From: DATGFB01 sp032160545
GTDB lineage: Bacteria; Actinomycetota; Actinomycetes; Mycobacteriales; Jatrophihabitantaceae
Length of the DNA stretch: 38,265 nt
NCBI GenBank assembly: GCA_032160545.1
Contig: JAVHVN010000174.1
Location: 1-38,265, forward strand
Direction: 5' to 3'
Part shown: positions 8,666 to 16,867 of the stretch, one piece after another
How the letters are laid out: every line of letters starts with the position of its first letter
How positions within the stretch are numbered: position 1 is the stretch's first letter
Notes under the pieces: model-generated
The model's input: the letters and a program-made list of their open reading frames with translations, nothing else
Databases searched by the model: none
What the model was told of the DNA's origin: nothing
Made by a program: the position numbers and the translations under genes

Positions 8666-9736
8666 GTGAACAGCGCAGTACGGACGGGTCGTAGACGGGC
8701 GTTCGCGGCGGCGGCACTGGGCGGCGTCGCCGTGCTCACGCTGGCGGCTTGCGCCGGTAGCCACAGCACCAAGGCAGGCTCGGCCACGGCCACCCTGTCG
8801 CTGACGAGCCAGGCGGCGTGCGATGCGGCCTCCAAGGACGGCGGCGGCCTGAACTACTGGACCTCGACCGATCCCGAGGTCTTCAAGCAGGAGCTGGCGC
8901 CGTTCAACGCCAAGTACCCGAACATCAAGGTCAACTACACCTCGCTGCGGCCGGCCGACATGGTGCAGCGCATCGTCGCCGAGGTGCAGGCCAACCACGC
9001 GCTCGACGTGGACGCCATCGCCGGCGACCTGCCGTCGTTCGCGCCGCTATTCGACCAGAAGCTGATCCAGCCGGTCGACTGGACCACGCTCGGCGCGCCG
9101 ACCGACATCCAGTTCCAGCTCAACGGATACACGACGATCCGCACGTATCGCGAGGTGCTCGGACTCGGTTACAACACCGCGAAGGTGCAGGCCTCGGAAC
9201 TGCCTAGCACGTGGGACGAGCTGATCAACTCGAAGTGGTCCAAGCAGGTCATCGTCGACCCGCGCGGCGTCTACCTCTCGGGCCTCGCCCTCGGCATGGG
9301 CAAGGACCAGGCGATCACCTGGTTCAAGAACCTGCTCAAGACCGACAAGCCGATGATCGTCAAGGGCGCCACCGCGAGCATGGAGAAGGTCATCTCTGGC
9401 GAGGCGAAGCTCACGACGAGCTCGCACGACGCCGAGGCCGCCGAGCAGCAGGGCAAGGGCGCGCCGGTCGGCATCAAGTACCTCGACATCGTCCCCACGC
9501 AGGACTGGTACGCCCTGGTCCTCAAGGGCGCGAAGCACGCCGACGCGGCTGCCTGCTTCTTCTCGTGGTGGACGGGATCCGAGGGCCAGGCCCAGCAGAC
9601 GAAGTACGAGTTCAAGACCAACAAGACCACGCCGGACGGGCTGCCGGCGGGCGCGAAGCTGGTGGCGATCACCTCTCCGGACCAGGCGACACTCGCCACC
9701 GACGTCGCCAGCCAGTTCGCGAAGTTGATGAGCTGA
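8666..9736 (+). CDS. ABC importer substrate-binding lipoprotein (extracellular solute-binding family 1, iron/polyamine-type)
   Basis: A 356-residue lipoprotein precursor. The N-terminus has RTGRRR, a hydrophobic run and a lipobox LAAC with the cysteine at about residue 29. GTG 8666 is chosen over an in-frame ATG 8636 because CGGAGG sits at 8655-8660 and the signal peptide then has normal length. The mature part follows the AfuA/PotD-like fold pattern (LNYWTSTDPEVFKQELAPF near the start; STWDELINSKWSKQVIVDPRG in the middle). It delivers solute to the permease and ATPase encoded next. A 115-bp gap separates it from the hydroxylase genes, and no promoter or GTATTC word was seen there. The ligand is probably the island's substrate, but that is inferred from location. 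Confidence 0.85.
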   Translation: MNSAVRTGRRRAFAAAALGGVAVLTLAACAGSHSTKAGSATATLSLTSQAACDAASKDGGGLNYWTSTDPEVFKQELAPFNAKYPNIKVNYTSLRPADMVQRIVAEVQANHALDVDAIAGDLPSFAPLFDQKLIQPVDWTTLGAPTDIQFQLNGYTTIRTYREVLGLGYNTAKVQASELPSTWDELINSKWSKQVIVDPRGVYLSGLALGMGKDQAITWFKNLLKTDKPMIVKGATASMEKVISGEAKLTTSSHDAEAAEQQGKGAPVGIKYLDIVPTQDWYALVLKGAKHADAAACFFSWWTGSEGQAQQTKYEFKTNKTTPDGLPAGAKLVAITSPDQATLATDVASQFAKLMS

Positions 9737-9773
9737 CGGCTGCGCGACCAGCAGGCACGAGAGGGGAGCGTTC

Positions 9774-10937
9774 ATGGCGGCAATCAGGGTTGACCAGCTC
9801 CATCACTGCTACGACGACCGCGGGCGGGCCGTCACGGCCGTCGACCATGTGAGCTTCGACGTGCAGGAGAACGAGTTCTACACGCTCCTCGGCCCGAGTG
9901 GCTGCGGGAAGACGACGACGTTGCGCTGCCTTGCGGGCCTCGAGGTGCCCACCAGCGGGACGATCGAGATGGACGGCGTCGTCGTCTTCTCCAGCCGGCG
10001 GGTCGTGCCTACGCACCGGCGCGACATCGGCATGGTGTTCCAGGACTACGCGGTATGGCCGCACATGTCCGTGTTCGAGAACGTCGCCTTCCCGCTGCAC
10101 ACCGGAAAGCGGCTGTCCGGCACCGTGATCAAGGACCGCGTGCACGAGGCGCTCGAGCTGGTGAACATGCGCGAGTACGCCGACCGCAAGGCGACGCAGC
10201 TCTCGGGCGGGCAACAGCAACGGCTGTCGCTCGCCCGGGCGCTCGTCCGCCAGCCCAAGGTGCTGCTGCTCGACGAGCCGCTGTCCAATCTCGACGCCAA
10301 GCTGCGCGAGCAGATGCGCAAGGAGCTGCGGTTCCTGCAGCGCCGGGTCAAGGTGACGACCATCTTCGTCACGCACGACCAGGTCGAGGCGCTGTCGATG
10401 TCGAACCGCATCGCGGTGATGAACAAGGGGCTGATCGTCCAGGTGGGCACCCCTCGCGAGATCTACCAGACACCGCACAGCGAGTTCGTCGCGGCATTCG
10501 TCGGCGCGACGAGCTTCGTCCAAGGGACGGTCACCTCGGTCGACGTGGAGGCTCGGCAGGTCTCGCTCGACACGACGATCGGGCCGCTGGTCTCGGACAT
10601 GAACATCGAGCTCGCACCCGGCGAACTCGTGACGATCGCCATCCGCCCGGAAGCGATGCGGCTGTCGTCCGATCCTTTCGAGGGGACGAACAACATCGAG
10701 GCCGTCGTCGACATCGGGCTGTTCGTCGGCGATGCGGTCGACTACGACGTCCACGTCGGTGACGAGTTGTTGCGCGTGAAGGGCAGCCCGCACACCCGCT
10801 TCCGCAGGCGCGACAAGGTGTTCGTCGACGTGCCGCCGTCCGAGTGCGTGCTGATCCGCCGCGCCGAGGAGGGCGAGGCCGAACTGGCGCGACCGCAGGA
10901 CACTCTCGAAACCGTGATGATCGACACCAGTGCCTGA
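9774..10937 (+). CDS. ABC importer ATPase with TOBE domain (iron/polyamine type)
   Basis: The 387-residue ATPase has Walker A GPSGCGKTT (40-48), a Q-loop in VFQDYAVWPH, signature LSGGQQQR (about 143-150), Walker B and D-loop LLLDEPLSNLD, and switch histidine in VTHDQVEA. The last 130 residues match a TOBE region that often binds a regulatory ligand. GAGAGGGGAGC lies before ATG 9774. It is the energy subunit for the fused permease downstream. A paralogue with the same architecture is encoded on the minus strand at 20293-21417. Confidence 0.93.
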   Translation: MAAIRVDQLHHCYDDRGRAVTAVDHVSFDVQENEFYTLLGPSGCGKTTTLRCLAGLEVPTSGTIEMDGVVVFSSRRVVPTHRRDIGMVFQDYAVWPHMSVFENVAFPLHTGKRLSGTVIKDRVHEALELVNMREYADRKATQLSGGQQQRLSLARALVRQPKVLLLDEPLSNLDAKLREQMRKELRFLQRRVKVTTIFVTHDQVEALSMSNRIAVMNKGLIVQVGTPREIYQTPHSEFVAAFVGATSFVQGTVTSVDVEARQVSLDTTIGPLVSDMNIELAPGELVTIAIRPEAMRLSSDPFEGTNNIEAVVDIGLFVGDAVDYDVHVGDELLRVKGSPHTRFRRRDKVFVDVPPSECVLIRRAEEGEAELARPQDTLETVMIDTSA

Positions 10938-11003
10938 CCGGCCGCCGATCCAGTCCCGGTCTCGCGGCCGCGGGCGAACGGCACGATCTGCGAAGGATTC
11001 CTC

Positions 11004-12785
11004 GTGACCACGACGATCGAGCGGGACGACCCGGTCGCGGCGGACCCGCCTGTTGCGCCGCCGTCCCCCGGCCGGCGGAGCGGGCGTATCAGCGCACGCA
11101 CCGTGATCAACACGCTCACCATCCTGGTGCTGCTCTACCTGGTGCTCGGCCCGCTGGTGATGCTCGGTGTCAGCGCGTTCGAGGACACCAGCGGCGGCGT
11201 CGTCATCACCCCGCCGTTCCCGTGGACGGGCGCCAACTTCCACACGGTGTTCACGACCTCCGAGACGTACACCGTGCTGTGGACCACGGTGCTCTTCTCG
11301 GGTGGCGCGCTGCTGTTCGCCTTCGCGGTCAGCCTGACCTTCGCCTGGCTCGTCGAGCGCACCGATCTGCCGGCCCGCAACACCGTCTTCGTCCTGGTCG
11401 TGGCGCCGCAGGGGATGCCGGCCCTCATCTCGGCCATTGCGTGGAGCCTGCTGCTGAACCCGACCAACGGGTTCGTGAACGAGGTGTTGCGCAGCGTCTT
11501 CCACGCGTCGGGCGACGGGCCCCTGAACGTCTACTCGCTGCCGTGGATGATCCTGGTGCAGGGCATGGCGCTCGTGCCGCTCACCTTCCTGCTGATCACC
11601 GCGTCACTGCGCGGCATGAACGCGAGCCTGGAGGACGCAGCCCGGACGTCGGGTTCGAGCTTCTGGACGATCACCCGCAAGGTGACGCTGCCCCTGCTCA
11701 AACCCGCGATCATCGGGGCACTCGTCTACGAGTTCGTGACTGTCGTGGAGGCCGTCGACATCCCGCTGGTGCTCGGGCTGCCCGGCCACGTGACCGTGCT
11801 GTCGACGCAGATCTACAACGCCTCGCACCCGCCCGTCGGCCTGCCGAACTACGGCGTGGGCAGCACGTACGGCATCTTCCTGCTCGTGCTGGCGCTCGTC
11901 CCGTTGCTGTTCTACAACCGCATCATCGGTGACTCGGGCAGCTACGTGACGGTCACCGGCAAGACGTTCCGGCCGAAGATCCAGGAACTCGGCCGGTGGA
12001 AGCCATGGGCGATGCTGTTCGCCTGGGGCTACATCTTCGTCTCGTTCGTGATGCCGCTGCTGATCCTGATCTGGGCGAGCATCCAGCCCTACTTCGGCAC
12101 GTTGAGCCGCGACGCCCTCAAACGGGTCACGGTGAAGAGCTACAAGAGCACCCTGTCGAGCGACCTGTTCATGACGGCGTTGAAGAACACCCTCGTGCTC
12201 GGGTTGGCGACGGCCGCGATGTCGATGATCCTGGCGATGCTCGTCTCGTGGATCATCGTCCGGTCCCGCTCGCGGTTGCGCTGGATGGCCGACGTCCTGG
12301 CCTTCCTGCCGCACGCGATCCCCGGTGTCGTGATCGGCCTGGCCACGCTGCTGATCTACCTGATCCTGCCCATCCCGGTGTACGGCACGATCTGGATCAT
12401 CGCGATCGCCATGGGCACCCAGTACGTCAGTCTCGGCACCCGGCTCACCACCGGTGGCATCGCGCAGATCCAGCGCAGTCTCGAGGAGGCGGCGGAGGCG
12501 TCGGGGGCCAAGCAGCGGCACGTGTGGCGCCGGGTCCTGATTCCGCTGCTGCGGCCGGTGTTCTTCAACGGGTTCCTGATGGTGTTCCTGGCGAGCATCC
12601 AGAACCTGACGCTGCCGTTGATGCTGTACTCGACCGGCAACCTGGTGCTGTCCAGCCTCATCTACACCCGTTGGGACTACGGCGACGCCACCGGCACCGC
12701 CGTCCTCAGCGTGGTGATGACCGCGATCACGATCGTCGCTGCCATCTTCCTGCGCAACGCCGGTGGCCGCCGCGCCGGTGAGTGA
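11004..12785 (+). CDS. ABC importer permease, two fused membrane domains (FbpB/AfuB type)
   Basis: A 593-residue membrane protein carrying two binding-protein-dependent permease domains in one chain. Both cytoplasmic coupling (EAA) loops are visible: EDAARTSGSSFWTITRKV in the first half and EEAAEASGAKQRHVWRRV in the second. About twelve hydrophobic segments are expected. A charged N-terminal tail of about 30 residues precedes the first segment. Start GTG 11004 has AAGGA about 7 bp upstream. The fused form is typical of ferric-iron-type and some organic-solute importers. Its end overlaps the MFS gene. Confidence 0.9.
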   Translation: MTTTIERDDPVAADPPVAPPSPGRRSGRISARTVINTLTILVLLYLVLGPLVMLGVSAFEDTSGGVVITPPFPWTGANFHTVFTTSETYTVLWTTVLFSGGALLFAFAVSLTFAWLVERTDLPARNTVFVLVVAPQGMPALISAIAWSLLLNPTNGFVNEVLRSVFHASGDGPLNVYSLPWMILVQGMALVPLTFLLITASLRGMNASLEDAARTSGSSFWTITRKVTLPLLKPAIIGALVYEFVTVVEAVDIPLVLGLPGHVTVLSTQIYNASHPPVGLPNYGVGSTYGIFLLVLALVPLLFYNRIIGDSGSYVTVTGKTFRPKIQELGRWKPWAMLFAWGYIFVSFVMPLLILIWASIQPYFGTLSRDALKRVTVKSYKSTLSSDLFMTALKNTLVLGLATAAMSMILAMLVSWIIVRSRSRLRWMADVLAFLPHAIPGVVIGLATLLIYLILPIPVYGTIWIIAIAMGTQYVSLGTRLTTGGIAQIQRSLEEAAEASGAKQRHVWRRVLIPLLRPVFFNGFLMVFLASIQNLTLPLMLYSTGNLVLSSLIYTRWDYGDATGTAVLSVVMTAITIVAAIFLRNAGGRRAGE

Positions 12786-14037
12786 GCGCGCGCCGGCGCA
12801 GCGGATCCGGACACCGCGCGAGGCCTACCTGCTGTTCGCCGGGCTGTTCCTGTCGGTCGCGTCCAACAACCTGGTGACGCCGCTGCTGCCGTCCATCCGG
12901 GACGACCTCGGCGTGACGGTCACGGCCATCGGTGTGTACGTCTCGGCGTACGGCATGGCTCGGCTCGTCGTCGACCTGCCGTCCGGGGCGCTGATGGTGA
13001 GGCTCGGGCCGCGGCGGACCGTTCTGCTCGGCGTCACCCTCAACACGCTGGCGTCCGCGACGGCGATCTTCGCGACGGACTTCCGGGTGCTGCTGGCTGC
13101 GCGGATCTGCGCGGGTGTCGGCGCGGGGTTCCTCGCGACGGTCATCCTCACGGCGATGAGCGACGTGGCTCCGGCGGAGATCCGGGGCCGCGTGATGAGC
13201 TTCTACCAGGTCGCGAACAACCTCGGCATCGCGCTCTACCCGCTGGCCGGCGGAGCGCTCGGTGTCGTGTTCGGGTGGCGCGCCGGCTTCGTCGCGGCCA
13301 CTGTCGCGGCCATCGGCAGCGGCCTCGTGCTCAGGCCGGTGATGGCGCGCATCGGTTTGCTGCAGGCCGAGCAGGCCGAGCAGGCCGAGCAGGCCGAGCG
13401 GGCCGGCAGGCAGGCGCACGAGCCGCCGGCCGAAACGGGGTCCTCGCGGCGCGCGCTGTGGCTCGCCCTCGGCATCGTGTTCTTCGGCGTGGTCGCGAAC
13501 ATGATCAACCGGCACGGGTTCCGAAACACCGTCATGCCGCTGTTCGCGTCGTCGCGGCTCGGGCTCGACGGGGTGCAGATCGCCACCGGGATCACCGTCA
13601 TGTCGCTCACCGGGATCCTGGTGACGATCCCCGCGGCGGCGCTCGGAGATCGCATCGGGCGCACGCGCATCATCGTCTTCGGACTGACGGTGCTGGGGCT
13701 CGGTGATCTGCTGTTCGCCGTTCTGGCGACCAACTACCTCACCTATCTGGTGGCGGGCACAGTGATCGGCCTCGGTGACTGCTTCTCCAGCTCGCAGACC
13801 GCACAGTTGGCCGGCATGGTCGATCGCCGGCGCCGGTCGATGGTGCTGGCGTCGTACCGGTTCTTCGTGGATGTGGGGGCGCTGTTGGGCCCGTTGGGGC
13901 TCGCGTGGGTCTACGGTCGGTTCGGTTCGAGCGCGGCGGTCGACACCGCGGGGGTGATCTTGCTGGTGGCTGCCGGGGTGGCTCTGGCGGGCGCGCGGCG
14001 ATTGTCCCCCCGGGCGCCGGTCGCCGTGGCACAATAG
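12763..14037 (+). CDS. Major facilitator superfamily transporter
   Basis: A 424-residue carrier with a 12-segment MFS pattern. The loop after segment 2 reads GALMVRLGPRRT, an MFS signature, and a similar loop GDRIGRTR opens the second half. The central cytoplasmic loop holds a glutamine/glutamate-rich AEQ repeat from a 9-bp tandem repeat. GTG 12763 and GTG 12778 are both possible starts; neither has a strong ribosome site, and both overlap the permease gene. It may import the substrate or export an intermediate. It is the last gene before the regulator, which appears to have its own promoter. Confidence 0.85.
   Translation: MAAAPVSERAPAQRIRTPREAYLLFAGLFLSVASNNLVTPLLPSIRDDLGVTVTAIGVYVSAYGMARLVVDLPSGALMVRLGPRRTVLLGVTLNTLASATAIFATDFRVLLAARICAGVGAGFLATVILTAMSDVAPAEIRGRVMSFYQVANNLGIALYPLAGGALGVVFGWRAGFVAATVAAIGSGLVLRPVMARIGLLQAEQAEQAEQAERAGRQAHEPPAETGSSRRALWLALGIVFFGVVANMINRHGFRNTVMPLFASSRLGLDGVQIATGITVMSLTGILVTIPAAALGDRIGRTRIIVFGLTVLGLGDLLFAVLATNYLTYLVAGTVIGLGDCFSSSQTAQLAGMVDRRRRSMVLASYRFFVDVGALLGPLGLAWVYGRFGSSAAVDTAGVILLVAAGVALAGARRLSPRAPVAVAQ
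13363..13398 (+). repeat. Tandem 9-bp repeat (caggccgag, four copies)
   Basis: Four exact copies of CAGGCCGAG run head to tail inside the MFS gene and encode an AEQ repeat in the central cytoplasmic loop. Copy-number change would stay in frame. Confidence 0.95.
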
Positions 14038-14053
14038 ATCTCGATCGTATTCT
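14026..14053 (+). promoter_or_regulatory. Putative promoter of the GntR gene
   Basis: GTGGCA (14026-14031), a 16-bp spacer and TATTCT (14048-14053) resemble a housekeeping sigma promoter. It overlaps the end of the MFS gene. The -10 lies inside the GTATTCTGCATAC operator-like site, so a bound regulator would block it. Predicted transcription begins near 14060. Confidence 0.45.
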
Positions 14054-14059
14054 GCATAC
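14047..14059 (+). promoter_or_regulatory. Putative GntR-type operator GTATTCTGCATAC
   Basis: The site has GTAT and ATAC half-sites around a 5-bp centre, typical of GntR/FCD operators. It shares GTATTCTG with the sites at 15133-15145 (reverse strand) and 25881-25888. It lies 40 bp upstream of the regulator's ATG, so autoregulation is likely. Confidence 0.6.
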
Positions 14060-14079
14060 GTTACGATTGCGGAACGTAT
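14056..14079. promoter_or_regulatory. Inverted repeat ATACGTT-N10-AACGTAT before the GntR gene
   Basis: ATACGTT (14056-14062) and AACGTAT (14073-14079) are perfect inverted arms separated by 10 bp. The left arm overlaps the operator-like site. The right arm ends just before the AAGGCGGAGG ribosome site. It could be a second regulator site or a leader hairpin. Confidence 0.5.
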
Positions 14080-14098
14080 CAAGGCGGAGGACCAGGCC

Positions 14099-15034
14099 AT
14101 GGCACCGAAGAAGGGTCGCAACCTCAGCGACGACAAGCGCTTTTCACAGGTCGTCGACCAGCTGGCCAGCGGGTACAAGACGATCGGCCAGATGGTCTAT
14201 GCCGTGCTCCACGAGGCGATCACGAACGGCGCCTTCGCACCGGGGGAGTGGCTGCGGCAGGAGTCGCTCGCCGAGGCGATCGGCGTCTCCCGCATTCCGG
14301 TCCGCACCGCGCTGCTGCAACTGGAGTCCGAGGGTCTGGTGACCTTCCATCCGCACCGCGGCGCACGGGTGCGGACCCTGTCGCCCGCCCAGATCGACGA
14401 GATCTACGGGCTGCGCGTGCTGCTCGAGTCGCACGCCCTGCGGCTGTCCATGGCACGCATGACACCCGAGCGGGTACAGCGCATGCAGGAGCTGGCCGAG
14501 AGGCTCGATGCCGAGCCAGAGGGCGCCGAGTTCCTCGACACCCGGGTGCGCTTCTACCGCGAGGTGTACGACTCGGTCAGCAACCCGCTGCTCGTCGAGA
14601 TGATCGAGGAGCTGCGTGGTCATGTCGGCCGGTTCCTGCTCGGGTTCCGGTTCGACGGCCACGGGCACACGCACCGAACGCACACCGCGCTCGTCGATTA
14701 CGTCCGCTCCGGCGACCTGATCGCCGCCGAGACCTGGCTGCGCTCGCACCTCGAGGAGGTCCGCGCCGGGATCCTGGAGCTCGCGAGCACCGCGGAGGAC
14801 GAGGCCGAGGCCGGTCGCGAGGCTGCTGTCGGCGCTGATGCGTCGGACGGGCCCGACGGCCCGTCTGCCGGCCACGCGGCAGCGGCTACGGACGCGCCCG
14901 TCGAGTCGGTCGGATCGATCAGCTCCGCGGGATCGGTCGCAGCGGTCGCTTCGGTGGCGGACAAGCTCGCACGCGTCGGCAAGGGAACGGCCGCGCGTGC
15001 CGGCCGTGCCGGGGCGGGTGCGCGCCGGCTCTGA
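14099..15034 (+). CDS. GntR-family transcriptional regulator with FCD-like effector domain
   Basis: A 311-residue regulator. Residues about 27-95 form the winged helix (LRQESLAEAIGVSRIPVRTA, then LVTFHPHRGARV). Residues about 98-230 match an FCD domain. Two C-terminal metal-site histidines are kept (H195 in RTHTALVDYVRSGD and H217 in LRSHLEE). The usual D-x3-H pair in the earlier helix is replaced: the FH position reads F152-Y153 and the residue four before it is R149. After residue about 232 there is a low-complexity tail of about 80 residues rich in Ala, Ser and Asp, not usual for the family. ATG 14099 follows AAGGCGGAGG. It is the only transcription factor in the window and the best candidate to bind the GTATTC-type sites. 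Confidence 0.9.
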   Translation: MAPKKGRNLSDDKRFSQVVDQLASGYKTIGQMVYAVLHEAITNGAFAPGEWLRQESLAEAIGVSRIPVRTALLQLESEGLVTFHPHRGARVRTLSPAQIDEIYGLRVLLESHALRLSMARMTPERVQRMQELAERLDAEPEGAEFLDTRVRFYREVYDSVSNPLLVEMIEELRGHVGRFLLGFRFDGHGHTHRTHTALVDYVRSGDLIAAETWLRSHLEEVRAGILELASTAEDEAEAGREAAVGADASDGPDGPSAGHAAAATDAPVESVGSISSAGSVAAVASVADKLARVGKGTAARAGRAGAGARRL

Positions 15035-15119
15035 CGCGGCCCGGCCGACGGCCACCCAACCCGCTGTTCGGACCGCGCTGAGACGGTCAGCCAGCTCAGG
15101 TTCACCCCAGGTCCGACGT

Positions 15120-15133
15120 CAATTGTAAAATTG
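15120..15133. promoter_or_regulatory. Small palindrome CAATT-N4-AATTG
   Basis: CAATTGTAAAATTG has perfect 5-bp arms in an AT-rich patch that stands out from the surrounding GC-rich DNA. It touches the operator-like site and lies just upstream of TTGACA. It may be an additional protein site or an upstream promoter element. Confidence 0.4.
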
Positions 15134-15145
15134 TAGCCAGAATAC
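15133..15145 (-). promoter_or_regulatory. Putative operator (reverse-strand GTATTCTGGCTAC)
   Basis: On the reverse strand this reads GTATTCTGGCTAC, matching GTATTCTGCATAC at 14047 in 11 of 13 positions. It directly abuts the TTGACA -35 box of the next unit, a typical repressor position. Confidence 0.55.
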
Positions 15146-15175
15146 TTGACACGATTTCGGAGACGCTGACAGGCT
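15146..15175 (+). promoter_or_regulatory. Putative promoter of the 15229 operon
   Basis: A consensus TTGACA lies at 15146-15151. The best -10 is weak (CAGGCT at 15170-15175, spacer 18). The 194 bp between the regulator stop and GTG 15229 hold this, the adjacent operator-like site and the small palindrome. Confidence 0.45.
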
Positions 15176-15228
15176 GCAGTCCTCGGCGGCGCACCGGTGC
15201 CCGTCGCGTTCCCCGACGAGGTGAGTAC

Positions 15229-16857
15229 GTGGGCAACGGGCGGCCACTCGCGCTGCTGAACACGCGGGTGTGGCAGGTGCCCGACGCGTCAGCGGTGCTC
15301 GTCCGCAACGGTTGCATCGCGGCCGTGGGCAGCCCGAGGGACATCCGCAGGCTGAGCGATCCTGCCGGCGCCGAGGTCATGGACCTGCGCGGCGGCATCC
15401 TGCTGCCCGGCTTCACCGAGAGTCACACCCACTTCCACCGCACCGCGATCCTGCGCGAGCACTTCCTCGACTTCGACGACCCCGCCGTGCGCACGGTCCG
15501 CGACGTGCTGGACCTGGTGTGCCGGCGAGCCGCGGCGACTCCGCCTGGGCGCTGGATCGAGGGTGACAACCTGGTCGGCGGCCGCCTCGTGGACCGCCGG
15601 CTGCCCGATCGGGCCGAACTCGACGACGCGGCGCCGCAGCACCCGGTGCTGCTGCGGGGGATGGGCAAGCACATCGTCGTGGCGAACTCGGCGGCGCTGC
15701 GCCTTGCTGGAATCGACGAGACCACCCCCGATCCGCCCGGCGGCCGGATCGAACGTGACGCGGCGGGCCAACCGACCGGGACGCTGCACGAGCGGGGAAA
15801 GCTGCGGCTCGACACGACCCGCACCGACACCGTGGTCCCTTCGATGGCCGAGGCTGATCGGTTGAAGGCGCTGGAAGCCGGCATCGACGGGCTGCACCGC
15901 TCGGGTGTCACGGGCATCCACGAGATCACCCGCACGCGTGACGAGCTGGCGGACTACAGCAAGCTGCACACCGAGGGCCGGTTGCGGATGCGCGTGGTGG
16001 CGTACGTGCGGATCGTCGAGGGGCAGGCGAGCCTCGACGGGATGATCCGCACCGGGCTGCGCAGCGGCTTCGGGGACGACATGCTTCGGCTCGGCGGCGT
16101 GAAGATCAGTATCGACGGCGCGTGCACCTTCCGTAACGCCGCGGTGTACACGCCCTACCCGGGCGAGCCCGACAACGTCGGCCTCACTCGTGTCGAGCAG
16201 CCGGAGCTCGACCAGCTCGTGCGCGACGCGGACTCCGCCGGATTCCAGATCGCGGTGCACGCGATCGGCCCACGCGCGGTCGACATGGCCCTCGACTCGT
16301 TCGACCGTCTGGGCCTGTCGCAGCGAGCGAATCCGCAGCGGCACCGGATCGAGCATGCCTACCTCGCGCAGCGGCCGGGTCAGTTCGCCCGGATGGCTTC
16401 GCTCGGGCTGCTGCTGTCGACCCAGCCGGCCTTCATCTCCTCGGTGGGCGACGCGTGGTTCGACATCTTTCCCCCCGACGAGGTCGCGCGGATGGTGCCG
16501 CTTCGCTCGGCACTGGACGCGGGCCTCACCGTGCTGGCCAACAGTGACTGCCCGACCGCGTCGCCCGATCCGCTGGCCGGCATCCAGGCCGCGGTCACCC
16601 GGACGACCGCAACCGGTCGCTCGCTCGACCCGTCGGAGCGCGTCAGCGTCGACGAGGCGGTGGCGATGTACACCGCCGCGCCGGCGTTCGCCGCGGGGGA
16701 GGAGCTACGGCGCGGACGCATCGCGACGGGCTGCGTCGCCGACCTCGTCGCGCTGGCCGAGGATCCCAGAGCGGTCGCAGGGAACGAGATCGCCGCCATC
16801 CCGGTGATGGCCACGCTCATCGCAGGCGAACTCGTGCACCGCGAGCTCAGGGACTGA
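15229..16857 (+). CDS. Amidohydrolase of the YtcJ family (amidohydro_3)
   Basis: The 542-residue enzyme starts with the usual beta-sandwich (LLNTRVW, then VLVRNGCIAAVG) and has GGILLPGFTESHTHFH, with metal ligands H66 and H68. Later motifs include QIAVHAIGPRAVD, HRIEHA and VLANSDCPTASPDPL, all typical of YtcJ-like hydrolases. The family cleaves amide or related C-N bonds, and its substrates are poorly known. The length is normal. Start GTG 15229 has GAGGTG about 5 bp upstream. The next gene follows after 10 bp, with the AGGAGG ribosome site at the stop codon. Two different metal amidohydrolases in one island suggest successive hydrolytic steps. Confidence 0.87.
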   Translation: MGNGRPLALLNTRVWQVPDASAVLVRNGCIAAVGSPRDIRRLSDPAGAEVMDLRGGILLPGFTESHTHFHRTAILREHFLDFDDPAVRTVRDVLDLVCRRAAATPPGRWIEGDNLVGGRLVDRRLPDRAELDDAAPQHPVLLRGMGKHIVVANSAALRLAGIDETTPDPPGGRIERDAAGQPTGTLHERGKLRLDTTRTDTVVPSMAEADRLKALEAGIDGLHRSGVTGIHEITRTRDELADYSKLHTEGRLRMRVVAYVRIVEGQASLDGMIRTGLRSGFGDDMLRLGGVKISIDGACTFRNAAVYTPYPGEPDNVGLTRVEQPELDQLVRDADSAGFQIAVHAIGPRAVDMALDSFDRLGLSQRANPQRHRIEHAYLAQRPGQFARMASLGLLLSTQPAFISSVGDAWFDIFPPDEVARMVPLRSALDAGLTVLANSDCPTASPDPLAGIQAAVTRTTATGRSLDPSERVSVDEAVAMYTAAPAFAAGEELRRGRIATGCVADLVALAEDPRAVAGNEIAAIPVMATLIAGELVHRELRD

Positions 16858-16867
16858 GGAGGACGCC

